Assembly (NCBI GenBank): GCA_020882975.1
Contig: JAHRFD010000032.1
Location: 1 to 52,592, forward strand
Reading direction: 5' to 3'
DNA from: Microcoleus sp. EPA2
Lineage (GTDB): Bacteria > Cyanobacteriota > Cyanobacteriia > Cyanobacteriales > Microcoleaceae
Length of the DNA: 52,592 bases
The translations under genes were made by a program, and so were the position numbers. Position 1 is the stretch's first letter. Every line of letters starts with the position of its first letter. Shown here piece by piece: positions 20,906-29,288 of the stretch. The notes under the pieces are model-generated. The model ran no database searches. It saw only the letters and a program-made list of their open reading frames with translations, and was not told the origin of the DNA.

Positions 20906-22459
20906 ATGATATTTCCCAATTTTTCACAATTCTCCGAACTAGCAAAACAAGGCAATTTTGTCCCTGTTTATCAAGAATGGGTAGCTGATTTAGATACGCC
21001 AGTTTCTGCTTGGTATCGGGTTTGTGCCGGTCAACCTTACAGTTTTTTGCTAGAGTCCGTCGAAGGTGGGGAAAAAATTGGGCGTTATAGTTTTTTAGGG
21101 TGCGATCCGTTGTGGATTTTGGAGGCTAAGGGAACCCAAACAACTCAAGTTTACCGTGATGGTTCCCAAAAAGTATTTAGTGGCGATCCGTTTGTGGCTT
21201 TAACTGAATGTTTGCAGTCTTATCAACCCGTAAAATTGCCACAGTTACCAGCCGGAATAGGTGGGTTGTTTGGGTTTTGGGGTTATGAGTTAATTAAGTG
21301 GATTGAACCGCGTGTTCCTGTCTATCCGGCTGGGGAAAAAGATTTGCCCGATGGGTTGTGGATGCAGGTCGATAATTTGTTGATTTTCGATCAGGTGAAA
21401 CGGAAGATTTGGGCGATCGCCTATGCAGATTTGCGTGAAGTTGGGGTTGATTTGGCCCAGGCTTATGGGCAAGCGTGCGATCGCGTTTCTCAGTTAGTTG
21501 ATAAGCTGAAATCCCCGCTTTCCCAGCAATCTACTCTTATAGAATGGACTCCTCCCAATAACGGGCAAGATGCCAGTTCCACCACCGGAAATACAGAAAC
21601 AGAATTGAGTTATACCAGCAATACTACTCCCGAAAAGTATTGTGCCAATGTCTTAAAAGCTAAGGATTATATTAAAGCGGGAGATATTTTTCAGGTAGTG
21701 ATTTCCCAGCGACTGGAATCTGAATACAGTGGCGATCCTTTTGCACTCTACCGCTCCTTGCGTTTGATTAATCCTTCTCCCTACATGGCTTATTTCAATT
21801 TTAAAGATTGGCAAATTATCGGTTCCAGTCCAGAAATTATGGTGAAGGCAGAAAACAGTGCAGATGGCAAAAAGATAGCAACTTTGCGCCCGATTGCGGG
21901 CACTCGCCGCCGGGGTCAAACTCCTCAAGAAGACGATGCTTTGGCGGCCCAATTGCTGCAAGATCCCAAGGAAATTGCCGAACACGTCATGTTAGTTGAT
22001 TTGGGCAGAAATGACTTGGGCAGAGTTTGCCGCAGCGGTACGGTAAAAGTTGATGAATTAATGGGAATTGAGCGTTATTCTCATGTGATGCACATTGTGA
22101 GTAATGTCATCGGAGAATTGGCTGAGGATAAGACTGCTTGGGATTTGTTGAAGGCTGGTTTTCCGGCGGGTACGGTTAGTGGTGCTCCCAAGATTCGGGC
22201 GATGGAGATTGTACATGAATTGGAAGGTTGCCGCCGGGGACCCTATTCTGGGGTTTATGGGTATTATGATTTTGAGGGACAGTTGAATAGTGCGATCGCG
22301 ATTCGGACTATGGTTGTGCGCTCTTTAGGTGCTGATAAACATTCGGTTTCTGTGCAAGCAGGTGCTGGTTTAGTGGCGGATTCTAACCCAGAAATGGAAT
22401 ATGAGGAAACCCTGAATAAAGCTAGGGGGATGTTGCAAGCAATTCGTTGTTTGAAATAG
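20906..22459 (+). CDS. trpE: Anthranilate synthase component I
   Basis: Converts chorismate and ammonia (or glutamine through TrpG) to anthranilate, the first step of tryptophan synthesis. From ATG 20906 the protein has 517 aa. It shows the LLES tryptophan-binding motif near residue 47, and the chorismate-binding core in the C-terminal half: DIFQVVISQR, PSPYMAYFNF, SPEIMV, RPIAGTRRRG, HVMLVDLGRNDLGRVC, GTVSGAPKIRAMEI and VQAGAGLVADSNPE. The open frame reaches back to a TTG at 20828, but those codons read through the tandem repeat and are unlikely to be used. A trpG-like gene lies about 4.5 kb downstream. Confidence 0.95.
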   Translation: MIFPNFSQFSELAKQGNFVPVYQEWVADLDTPVSAWYRVCAGQPYSFLLESVEGGEKIGRYSFLGCDPLWILEAKGTQTTQVYRDGSQKVFSGDPFVALTECLQSYQPVKLPQLPAGIGGLFGFWGYELIKWIEPRVPVYPAGEKDLPDGLWMQVDNLLIFDQVKRKIWAIAYADLREVGVDLAQAYGQACDRVSQLVDKLKSPLSQQSTLIEWTPPNNGQDASSTTGNTETELSYTSNTTPEKYCANVLKAKDYIKAGDIFQVVISQRLESEYSGDPFALYRSLRLINPSPYMAYFNFKDWQIIGSSPEIMVKAENSADGKKIATLRPIAGTRRRGQTPQEDDALAAQLLQDPKEIAEHVMLVDLGRNDLGRVCRSGTVKVDELMGIERYSHVMHIVSNVIGELAEDKTAWDLLKAGFPAGTVSGAPKIRAMEIVHELEGCRRGPYSGVYGYYDFEGQLNSAIAIRTMVVRSLGADKHSVSVQAGAGLVADSNPEMEYEETLNKARGMLQAIRCLK

Positions 22460-22475
22460 AGGATTGGATATTGGC

Positions 22476-22521
22476 GAGGCGGAGCCTCTGGATCTGCGTT
22501 ACCAGGCAAAGCCTGGTAACG
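22476..22521. repeat. Dispersed palindromic repeat, copy 1 (copy 2 at 47777-47824)
   Basis: Two adjoining small palindromes, GAGGCGGAGCCTC and GTTACCAGGCAAAGCCTGGTAAC, separated by TGGATCTGC. The same arrangement recurs at 47777-47824 with few changes. It lies just after trpE and beside the IS605 remnant. A REP-like non-coding element. Confidence 0.65.
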
Positions 22522-22565
22522 AGAAAATACTTAAGAATTAAAGCATAAAGCCCAGAAACATAATT

Positions 22566-22870
22566 TTGACACTCAAGCGGGCTGAAGCCGCTGAGATTCT
22601 GCGGACAGAGCAGAGTTGGGCAACACCCAAAGTCTAACTCTCGCTGCGGTAGTCAAACACCGCCTACTCAGTCGGTCAAGCTTTACACTTAACTTACTGG
22701 CTACTTTTCTTAGAATATTCTATTTTGTTAGTACCGCAGGTAATATTAGTAGTGAAGTTGTTAGAAAATACATCGAAGACCCGCATCATTCGGCCAATTG
22801 ACAAAGAAAGAACACGGGGACTTCAGTCCCCGTGTTGCTTCCCTAGGAAGGGCTAAAGCCACTGAGTTTC
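22566..22870 (-). mobile_element. Internally deleted IS605-type element
   Basis: The left part (22566-22720) is about 86% identical to the tnpB 3' end and right end at 51537-51690, starts with the same TTGACACTCAAGCGGGCTGA boundary, and translates on the minus strand to the last ~48 TnpB residues (NILRKVASKL ... LQPA). The right part (about 22711-22801) reads on the plus strand as the C-terminus of an IS200-type TnpA (YFVSTAGNISSEVVRKYIED, then a stop). It is followed by a perfect hairpin CACGGGGAC/GTCCCCGTG at 22814-22835, as expected of a left end. This fits divergent tnpA/tnpB with the middle removed. The exact outer left-end boundary is uncertain. Confidence 0.75.
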
Positions 22871-22891
22871 CCACATCCCGTATTAATTTTT

Positions 22892-23776
22892 ATGAATTTT
22901 TACATAGTTGACGTATTTGCCGAGTCAAAATATGCTGGCAACCAGCTAGCCGTCTTTTGCGGTGCGGGAGTTGCACAGCTATCGGAGAGCGAAATGCTGA
23001 TGATAGCCAGGGAAATTAATTATTCAGAAACTACGTTTGTGCGATCGCCCCAACTACAAAACGGCGGCTACGATGTACGGATATTCACCCCAAAAAAAGA
23101 ATTGCCCTTTGCCGGTCATCCCACTTTAGGAACAGCATTCGTTTTGCAGCAACAGATTATCAACCAACCTGTAGAACAAGTTATTTTAAATCTAGCAGTC
23201 GGTCAAATTCCCGTTACTTTCAGCTATCACAATGCAGTCGCAGATATTTTATGGATGCGACAAAAAGTGCCTACCTTTGGTCAAGTTTTATCAGGCGAAA
23301 TACTCGCAAGGGTGCTGAATTTAGAAGTCGATGAAATAGATGAAAGATTCCCAATTCAAGAAGTTTCCACCGGAGTACCATTTATAATAGTACCGCTCAA
23401 AAACCTAGCCTCGCTCAAGAAAGCCAAAGTCAACTTAGAGCAATATTCTGAGCTGATTGAGACCACAGAAGCCACAGAAATTTTAATATTTTGTCCAGAG
23501 ACTTACAATGATATTAATGACTTGAGCGTCCGAGTTTTTGCGCCTTATTTAGGAATTCCCGAAGATCCGGCAACGGGGAGTGCCAATGGCTGTTTAGCTG
23601 GATATTTGGTCGAATATGCTTATTATAGGTCACAAAAGATTAACGTGAGAGTCGAGCAAGGTTATGAGATCGATCGACCTTCGCTGCTGTTGTTGCAATC
23701 TGCAAAAAATGCAGGAAAAATAGAAGTGTTGGTAGGTGGAAAAGTAGTGATGGTTGCTAAAGGAGAATTTGTGTAG
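22892..23776 (+). CDS. PhzF family isomerase
   Basis: PhzF-like protein with the diaminopimelate epimerase fold. PhzF itself isomerises trans-2,3-dihydro-3-hydroxyanthranilate in phenazine synthesis, but most members, including this one, have unknown substrates. The 294-aa protein has the expected NQLAVF start, the catalytic Glu46 (NYSETTFV), the H76 motif FAGHPTLGTA and the EDPATGSANG loop near residue 228. Length is typical. It begins right after the IS605 remnant's left end, so its promoter region has been partly replaced by the element. No phenazine genes are nearby. Confidence 0.85.
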   Translation: MNFYIVDVFAESKYAGNQLAVFCGAGVAQLSESEMLMIAREINYSETTFVRSPQLQNGGYDVRIFTPKKELPFAGHPTLGTAFVLQQQIINQPVEQVILNLAVGQIPVTFSYHNAVADILWMRQKVPTFGQVLSGEILARVLNLEVDEIDERFPIQEVSTGVPFIIVPLKNLASLKKAKVNLEQYSELIETTEATEILIFCPETYNDINDLSVRVFAPYLGIPEDPATGSANGCLAGYLVEYAYYRSQKINVRVEQGYEIDRPSLLLLQSAKNAGKIEVLVGGKVVMVAKGEFV

Positions 23777-23990
23777 CATCCCCAACTTATACCATTTCTC
23801 TAAAATCGTGCAACAATCTTTGATATCGTTTCCGGCTGCATCGCAATGATTTAACCAGAAACGAGATAACTCTCGGTGAGGACAGGTTTTACCAAGCAGC
23901 CAGCCAAAATCCGTCACCAGCGCTATGAAGCGATTGGGCGCGAGTTTAGATAAAGCGGCTTTTTCGGAAAATTTGTAATTGAGCGCGATC
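23777..23990 (-). pseudogene. Coding-like fragment of an unrecognised protein
   Basis: On the minus strand, in a frame different from the adjoining hydrolase, about 65 residues read like real protein: NRFIALVTDFGWLLGKTC, PHRELSRFWLNHCDAAGN and DIKDCCTILEKW. The composition (paired Trp, Cys and His, no low-complexity) is unlike a shadow frame. It has no plausible start of its own except an ATG at 23917 and overlaps the hydrolase C-terminus. It may be a gene remnant, or the true C-terminus reached by a frameshift. Family not recognised. Confidence 0.3.
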
Positions 23991-24794
23991 GATCTGAACT
24001 ACCACGGGTTTTTGTCGGTTTAGGACGATCGCATTATGTCTGTTTAGCAAAATTAACTGAGCCAATAATACCATCAATACTCGCCGTTTCCGAAACTTGC
24101 CATTAAAAGTAGCCCTGCGGACGATCGCCTCTTCTATCTTATACCACCAGTTTTCGCCTTTCTGGGAAACTATCAAAATTGTTCCCGGTATATAATCGCC
24201 TCCATTTGCCCAAAAAGCATACCTTTCACCTAAAGTAAAGTAATGAAAAACCTTAGTAGCTGTAGAAGTTTTAACTAACTTTTCCGAAACGCCCAAAGCA
24301 TTAAAAGTGACAGTAGATCGAATATAATCGGGGTATTTTACTACTATTTGTTGAGCCACTTTCCCGCCCAAACTTTCTCCAATGACATCCGCAGAATTTC
24401 CCCTAGTAAACTGCTGCTTAATCCAATCAATAGCACCCACGATTTCCGCGGCTTTCAACTGTCGTTCTAATTTTGATATAAACACATCTGGCGTATCTTC
24501 CAAAACGCGCTCGAAAGGATACCATGAACCATAACCACGAATCACCAAAACCGATGGATTGTTAATAGAAATAGGAACTCTTGCTTCCGCATAAAAACCT
24601 GTTTCAGGATGTTCAAACACTTTTTCTACTAGATAATTATCTATAGTTTCTCCCACGGCGTGTCGCACATAAATTGAAGGATTATTGGGTTTGAAAGTAT
24701 CATGCAATTGAGGTTTGGCAAACTTTTCATAGATGGCATCTAGCAAGTGTCTTCCAGTCTGAGAATCTACAAAATCCAATTTACTTTTTTTCAT
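23946..24794 (-). CDS. Alpha/beta-hydrolase-like protein
   Basis: A 282-aa protein with the nucleophile-elbow motif VIGESLGGK (Ser141) preceded by a strand SVLVIRGYGSWYP that could carry the oxyanion hole, as in lipase/esterase-type alpha/beta hydrolases. The following IVVKYPDYIRSTVTFNALG fits the strand and helix after the nucleophile and resembles DUF2974/lipase-like proteins. The final ~60 residues are rich in Arg, Gln and Leu, and the C-terminal acid/His are not obvious, so activity is uncertain. The end of the gene overlaps coding-like sequence in another frame, so the C-terminus may be altered. No signal peptide. Confidence 0.55.
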   Translation of the reverse strand: MKKSKLDFVDSQTGRHLLDAIYEKFAKPQLHDTFKPNNPSIYVRHAVGETIDNYLVEKVFEHPETGFYAEARVPISINNPSVLVIRGYGSWYPFERVLEDTPDVFISKLERQLKAAEIVGAIDWIKQQFTRGNSADVIGESLGGKVAQQIVVKYPDYIRSTVTFNALGVSEKLVKTSTATKVFHYFTLGERYAFWANGGDYIPGTILIVSQKGENWWYKIEEAIVRRATFNGKFRKRRVLMVLLAQLILLNRHNAIVLNRQKPVVVQIDRAQLQIFRKSRFI

Positions 24795-25175
24795 TATGTG
24801 GTATGGCGAATTTTAGCAACAATATTTGATGAGTAAAAATAATACACATAAATCCGCCCCAGCAAATTAATTTTTACAAAACTTGCAGGGTAGGGCGGGT
24901 TAGAGAGATTGTCAGATCAAAAGGGTATTTCTTATAAAAATTTTTACGCTAGGTCAAATCCTGTGAATGATTTGATTTATTGGTTTGGGTTTGCATTGAT
25001 TTCTGGTGTTTGGTTGTGTTATACCAATTTTTTATGAGGCTGCATTGAATTCGATCGCCTCTACAGAGGATACCCACGCACCATCCACCGCCCCTACCAG
25101 GGTTCGGCGGTTTCATTCCATGTGGGGGCTGTACCCCGTGGCTGTCCCACTCCCTGAAACTTATACATTGAAACT
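24795..25175. other. Intergenic region with dispersed repeat
   Basis: The 381 bases between divergent genes contain the second copy (25019-25055) of the repeat at 4551-4587 and, after it, G/C-rich short inverted blocks (around 25090-25150, ACCAGGG..., GGGGGCTGTACCCC). Promoters for both neighbours must lie here. No gene seen. Confidence 0.5.
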
Positions 25176-25397
25176 ATGACTCAACCTCCTTCTATCCCAA
25201 CAACTTCTGAAGAAACCGCCTCCGAAATTCCGCCAACCTCTGCTGGTGCTCCACCTGCACCTAGTTATGTCAAGCTGGCGATGCGGAATATGGTGCGGAA
25301 GCGGGCGACTTCTCTGTTTCATTTTGCGTTGACTGCTGCTGGGCTTTTGGGCGTACTGGTGGCTTTGGCTTTTGTGGATCGATATTTCAATTCTTAA
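25176..25397 (+). CDS. DUF3285 family small membrane protein
   Basis: Small cyanobacterial protein of 73 aa. A Pro/Thr/Ser-rich N-terminus (about 1-28) precedes the conserved block SYVKLAMRNMVRKR, then one membrane segment (HFALTAAGLLGVLVALAFV, about 49-67). Function unknown. The stop is followed by a terminator-like hairpin at 25488. Confidence 0.8.
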   Translation: MTQPPSIPTTSEETASEIPPTSAGAPPAPSYVKLAMRNMVRKRATSLFHFALTAAGLLGVLVALAFVDRYFNS

Positions 25398-25487
25398 ATC
25401 CGGTTTTCAGTAGTGTGTTGCTAATTTCCCGACGCCAAAACTCGGTTGATTTGGGTGATTGCCTGATTGTAGCGGGAGGGCGATCGC

Positions 25488-25522
25488 CAGAAACCGGGTT
25501 TTTTAGTTTCTGTTTTGATTTT
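25488..25522 (+). terminator. Terminator-like hairpin after DUF3285 gene
   Basis: CAGAAAC at 25488 pairs with GTTTCTG ending at 25512, followed by TTTTGATTTTT. The left arm is part of the palindromic family AGAAACCGGGTTTCT seen also at 35267, 40956 and 41005. Confidence 0.6.
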
Positions 25523-25684
25523 TCACGGTTGGGGAGTTAAGCTAATTGCAGTTTCGGAATCTTGCAATCTTTGACAAATTATTGTATGGTTCCTGCTAAA
25601 AGCCAAAAGTTTCTGAGTTCGATCGCACAATCTGAGATTTTACTAAAAATTACTGATAAAAATGCTTGACAGGAAACGCCAAAA

Positions 25685-26239
25685 ATGATTATAGAGGTGA
25701 ATGTGGAAGACTGTTATGGGCTAGCCCAACAGTCTGCTGATAATTCCCAGGAACCTCAGAGTGCAGCTAGCGGGGAGATTGCCGCCGAAACTTGGGAAAC
25801 TTGGTTTGGTGTTTGGCTGGAAAATCAGCATGAGGATGTGCCTGCTGCCCCTGGCTATGAAGTGAGTCTGCGTCTGACAGGGGATGAGGAAATGCAATCG
25901 CTGAATTCTCAGTACCGTCACCAGGATCGATCAACTGATGTACTAGCTTTTGCGGCCTTAGAAGTAGAGTGTCCTGGGTTAGATGAAATGTCATCTGAAC
26001 CTCTATACTTGGGTGATATCGTAATTTCCATCGATACGGCCAACCGACAGGCCCAGCAGCAAGGACATCCGCTGAAGACTGAACTAGCTTGGCTTGCAGC
26101 CCACGGTTTTCTACATCTTTTGGGATGGGATCACCCTGATGAAGAAAGTTTAATCCAAATGCTCGATCGACAGGAAACTTTGCTACAAGCAATCGATATT
26201 GTGATCCAGACACCATTAGAGGAATTTGAAATTGGATAG
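25685..26239 (+). CDS. ybeY: Endoribonuclease YbeY
   Basis: Zinc-dependent single-strand RNase that matures the 16S rRNA 3' end and takes part in ribosome quality control. The 184-aa protein has the defining metal site HGFLHLLGWDH (His140, His144, His150) and the preceding RSTDVLAFA and LGDIVISIDTA blocks. The N-terminus carries about 25 extra residues compared with E. coli, as in many cyanobacteria. AGGAAA precedes ATG 25685. It heads a run of three same-strand genes (ybeY, dgkA, trpG), an arrangement seen in several cyanobacteria. Confidence 0.95.
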   Translation: MIIEVNVEDCYGLAQQSADNSQEPQSAASGEIAAETWETWFGVWLENQHEDVPAAPGYEVSLRLTGDEEMQSLNSQYRHQDRSTDVLAFAALEVECPGLDEMSSEPLYLGDIVISIDTANRQAQQQGHPLKTELAWLAAHGFLHLLGWDHPDEESLIQMLDRQETLLQAIDIVIQTPLEEFEIG

Positions 26240-26401
26240 ACTAGGCTGGTGATAAGTTGACCAATCAGAGAAACTCAAGCATAACTTTCGGAAATTACAT
26301 CAATTTTAGAGTAAAGACCTAGGAAAGTTATGGAGACTGTTATCAAGTCAATCTTTCATCTTTCAAACGTACTCGTCTTTATCATATAAAGTTGGTTGTT
26401 T

Positions 26402-26911
26402 ATGACACTAGAGCAACAGTCAAAAGTATCAAATATTGCACAGCTTCTAACCATGCCTCCAGACTCTTCCAATCAGACAGTCAATGGGTCAAAAAAAGCA
26501 TTAAAATACAATCGAGAACTGTCCTGGAAAATAGCATCTAACTTAGCGATTAGTTTTAAATATGCTTGGGCTGGCTTGAGTTACGCTTTTGAAACTCAGC
26601 GTAATTTTCGCATCCACACGGTAATTGGCACTCTGGCGATCGGACTTGGGGTATTTTTACACCTGAAGCCTGTGGAAATATCCGTGATCGGCATTACGAT
26701 TGGTATAGTCTTGGCAATGGAATTGTTGAATACGGCGATCGAATCCCTGGTAGACTTGACTGTAGGACAATCTTACCACGAACTGGCGAAAATTGCCAAG
26801 GACTGCGCTGCTGGGGCGGTACTGGTATCGGCAATGGCGGCGGCGATCGTCGCGGTGGCACTTTTACTACCTCCTTTTTGGACAGTGATTCAATTAGCCA
26901 TCGCCAATTAG
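26402..26911 (+). CDS. dgkA: Diacylglycerol kinase family protein (undecaprenol kinase type)
   Basis: Integral membrane lipid kinase of the prokaryotic DgkA family; Gram-positive relatives phosphorylate undecaprenol. The 169-aa protein has the family core AWAGLSYAFETQRNFRIH, then membrane segments at about 75-92, 95-115 and 140-165, with the signature EL(L)NTAIESLVDL containing the catalytic Glu. An N-terminal extension of about 45 residues precedes the domain. ATG 26402 is chosen over a TTG two codons earlier. It lies between ybeY and trpG, 21 bases before the latter. Confidence 0.9.
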   Translation: MTLEQQSKVSNIAQLLTMPPDSSNQTVNGSKKALKYNRELSWKIASNLAISFKYAWAGLSYAFETQRNFRIHTVIGTLAIGLGVFLHLKPVEISVIGITIGIVLAMELLNTAIESLVDLTVGQSYHELAKIAKDCAAGAVLVSAMAAAIVAVALLLPPFWTVIQLAIAN

Positions 26912-26932
26912 ACCTCAAATTAAAGTTAAGCC

Positions 26933-27520
26933 GTGATTATAGTCATCGATAACTACGACAGTTTTACATACAACTTGGTACAGTATCTAGGAGAACTAGG
27001 TGCTGAATTGCCAGTAGCAAAAGAGGTACAAGTCTACCGCAACGACCAAATTTCTCTAGCAGAAATTCGCAGATTGCAACCGGCGGCAGTTGTGATTTCT
27101 CCAGGCCCAGGGCGGCCGGAAGATGCGGGAATTTCTCTGGAATTAATCAAAGAATTGGGGCCGACTATGCCAATTTTGGGCGTGTGTCTGGGACACCAAA
27201 GCATCGGTCAAGTATTCGGTGGCAAAATAGTTTCTGCACCCATACTAATGCACGGGAAAACTTCTCAGGTGGAACATCGGGGATTGGGGGTGTTTCGCGG
27301 TGTGGAATCGCCACTGACTGCAACTCGTTATCACAGTTTGGTTATTGAAAAACAGAGTTGTCCAGAGGTTTTGGAAATTACAGCTTGGGTTGAAGATGGA
27401 ACTATTATGGGTGTCCGACATCGGGAATATCCGCATATTGAAGGGGTACAGTTTCACCCGGAAAGTATTTTAACAACTTCGGGAAAACAATTATTACGCA
27501 ATTTCTTGGAACGACTTTGA
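26933..27520 (+). CDS. trpG: Anthranilate/aminodeoxychorismate synthase glutamine amidotransferase
   Basis: Class I glutamine amidotransferase of 195 aa that supplies ammonia to TrpE (tryptophan) and probably also PabB (folate). It starts [20 protein letters not shown], has the oxyanion region [13 protein letters not shown], the nucleophile Cys85 in [11 protein letters not shown], and the His-Glu pair in GVQFHPESI. The start codon is GTG at 26933. It is placed in the ybeY-dgkA run and not next to trpE, so the two anthranilate synthase subunits are made from separate units about 4.5 kb apart. Confidence 0.93.
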   Translation: MIIVIDNYDSFTYNLVQYLGELGAELPVAKEVQVYRNDQISLAEIRRLQPAAVVISPGPGRPEDAGISLELIKELGPTMPILGVCLGHQSIGQVFGGKIVSAPILMHGKTSQVEHRGLGVFRGVESPLTATRYHSLVIEKQSCPEVLEITAWVEDGTIMGVRHREYPHIEGVQFHPESILTTSGKQLLRNFLERL

Positions 27521-27620
27521 ATTTTGAGTGATTTTGGGCTGACCCGAAACAAATTGAGCGATAAAATCCTAATTTGTGGTATAACCACAAATGACCAACA
27601 CCCGATCGCAGCACCCAAAG

Positions 27621-28403
27621 ATGAAACGGCGACAATTAATGCGTTACGCACAGACAAGTTTGCTGGCAGCTTTAGCAACTGGTTTGCCATCTGGATGGGA
27701 AAGCTATTTGGCTCAAACTGCTGATTCTTTGTCGGTTCAGTGGCTAGGCCACACTTGCTTTTTGTTTACAGGAGGCGGTGCAAGGGTGCTGGTGAATCCT
27801 TTCCGTCCCCTGGGCTGTACGGCGGGCTATAGATCTCCTAAAGTCCCTACAGATTTGATTCTGATTAGCAGTCGGTTGCTCGATGAAGGGGCGATAGACG
27901 GATTTTCTGGCAATCCCGGCCTTTTGTACGAACCGGGGTCTTATCAGTCAAATGGGCTGCGACTGCAAGGCATTCGCATGGAAAAAGACCGCGAGGGAGG
28001 ACGGCGATTTGGGGTGAATGTGGCTTGGCTGTGGGAGCAAGCTGGTGTTAAAATTTTACATCTGGGTGGAGTTGCAGCTCCGATCGGCATTGAAGAACAA
28101 ATCTTGATCGGGCGTCCAGATGTAGTATTGATTCCCGTTGGTGGTGGCCCGAAAGCCTATACTCCTGCTGAAGCGAAGCAAACTTTGCAAATTCTCAAAC
28201 CAAAGATGGTGATTCCCACACACTTCAAAACCCAAGCTGCTGATGCTGCTACCTGCGATTTGGCCACACTAGATGAATTCTTGGCGCTGATGGATGGCAC
28301 GCCGGTCAGTCGATTGAATAATGATACCATTTCCATTCGATCGAATTCTTTGCCAGCGAACGGTTCGGTGATTGAGGTTTTGAGTTACAAATTTAATGCT
28401 TGA
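27621..28403 (+). CDS. Tat-exported MBL-fold (UlaG-like) protein with degenerate metal site
   Basis: The 260-aa protein from ATG 27621 starts with a twin-arginine type signal (MKRRQLMRYAQTSLLAALATG), suggesting export to the periplasm or thylakoid lumen. The mature part resembles UlaG-like metallo-beta-lactamase-fold hydrolases: SVQWLGHTCFLF, VLVNPF, then VVLIPVGGGPKAYTPAEA and MVIPTHFKT. The central HxHxDH motif, expected after LILIS, is replaced by SRLLDEGAID, so normal two-metal catalysis is unlikely. An in-frame ATG at 27591 would spoil the signal. Role unknown. Confidence 0.75.
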   Translation: MKRRQLMRYAQTSLLAALATGLPSGWESYLAQTADSLSVQWLGHTCFLFTGGGARVLVNPFRPLGCTAGYRSPKVPTDLILISSRLLDEGAIDGFSGNPGLLYEPGSYQSNGLRLQGIRMEKDREGGRRFGVNVAWLWEQAGVKILHLGGVAAPIGIEEQILIGRPDVVLIPVGGGPKAYTPAEAKQTLQILKPKMVIPTHFKTQAADAATCDLATLDEFLALMDGTPVSRLNNDTISIRSNSLPANGSVIEVLSYKFNA

Positions 28404-28569
28404 GCCGCTTTTTTGCTAATGTTGCGTTATATTAAGGAAGTTTTGGTGCGATCGACAATCTAAGCAGATTCTACCTCTAGTTTAGCCTTTCCAAGCATTG
28501 CCTCGCAGTGCACAGCAGGCTAACAAAAGAATTCAAGTCCATTGTTCTATTGTCATACCCATTTTTCTG

Positions 28570-29193
28570 ATGAAAAATCAAAATTTACCTAACTGGATGA
28601 AAAAACTGACAGGTGTGGCCGGAGTAATCGGCGCTAGTGCTCTCATTGGTTTCCCAGCTTGGGCGCACATCAACGCCAAAACTAATGTTGCTAGTGCAAC
28701 TCCAACTCAACAAGTGGCTGGAAACGTCAAAACCGCTGCTTCCCCCGCACCAGGCGCTTCACCATCAACAATGGCTGCTAAGGATATTGTCGCCATTGCA
28801 TCAGGCGACGCTCAATTCAAAACATTAACCAAAGCTTTAACAGCAGCAGGATTAGTTTCGACTTTACAAGGAAAAGGTCCGTTCACTGTGTTCGCACCGA
28901 CGGATGCGGCCTTCGCTGCTTTACCAAAAGGCACTTTGGATGATTTGCTCAAACCCGCGAACAAAGCTAAACTGACCAAGATTTTGACTTATCACGTTGT
29001 TCCTGGTGCTGTTTTATCTACTGGCTTGAAATCCGGTAATGTTACCAGTGTTGAAAAAACTCCCCTAAAGGTAGTAGTTAGTGGCGGCAAGGTGACAGTA
29101 GATGGTGCTAATGTCGTCAAAGCTGATATCAAAGCTAGCAACGGCGTGATTCACGTAATTGATAAGGTTTTGATCCCGGCTGATGCCAAATAG
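28570..29193 (+). CDS. Secreted fasciclin (FAS1) domain protein
   Basis: A 207-aa protein with a signal peptide (TM-like [18 protein letters not shown], about residues 17-34, likely cleaved after AWA), a short Ala/Pro-rich spacer and a single FAS1 domain (about 72-205). FAS1 motifs are [22 protein letters not shown] (H1) and [13 protein letters not shown] (H2). Such proteins take part in cell-surface adhesion. ATG 28570 is chosen because it starts the signal; the ORF runs back to 28498. Ends with clear terminator hairpins. Confidence 0.9.
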   Translation: MKNQNLPNWMKKLTGVAGVIGASALIGFPAWAHINAKTNVASATPTQQVAGNVKTAASPAPGASPSTMAAKDIVAIASGDAQFKTLTKALTAAGLVSTLQGKGPFTVFAPTDAAFAALPKGTLDDLLKPANKAKLTKILTYHVVPGAVLSTGLKSGNVTSVEKTPLKVVVSGGKVTVDGANVVKADIKASNGVIHVIDKVLIPADAK

Positions 29194-29207
29194 AAGGACG
29201 ATTGAAT

Positions 29208-29288
29208 TCCTGATTACCTGGTTCGTAATCAGGAGTTGATTTCTTCGATGAAAAAACTCAAACATGATTTTTAAAGTTTGAGTTTTTT
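29208..29288. terminator. Two hairpins, the second bidirectional
   Basis: TCCTGATTAC/GTAATCAGGA at 29208-29234 is followed by a T-rich stretch and likely ends the fasciclin transcript. AAAAAACTCAAAC/GTTTGAGTTTTTT at 29251-29288 has A/T tracts at both ends and can end both convergent genes. The right arm encodes the last codons of the minus-strand glycosyltransferase, whose stop lies in the loop. Confidence 0.75.

Noticed and set aside
22616..22801. 61-aa plus-strand ORF
   Set aside because: It is made of antisense tnpB sequence joined to the real tnpA C-terminus at a deletion point, so it is part of the IS605 remnant and not a gene.
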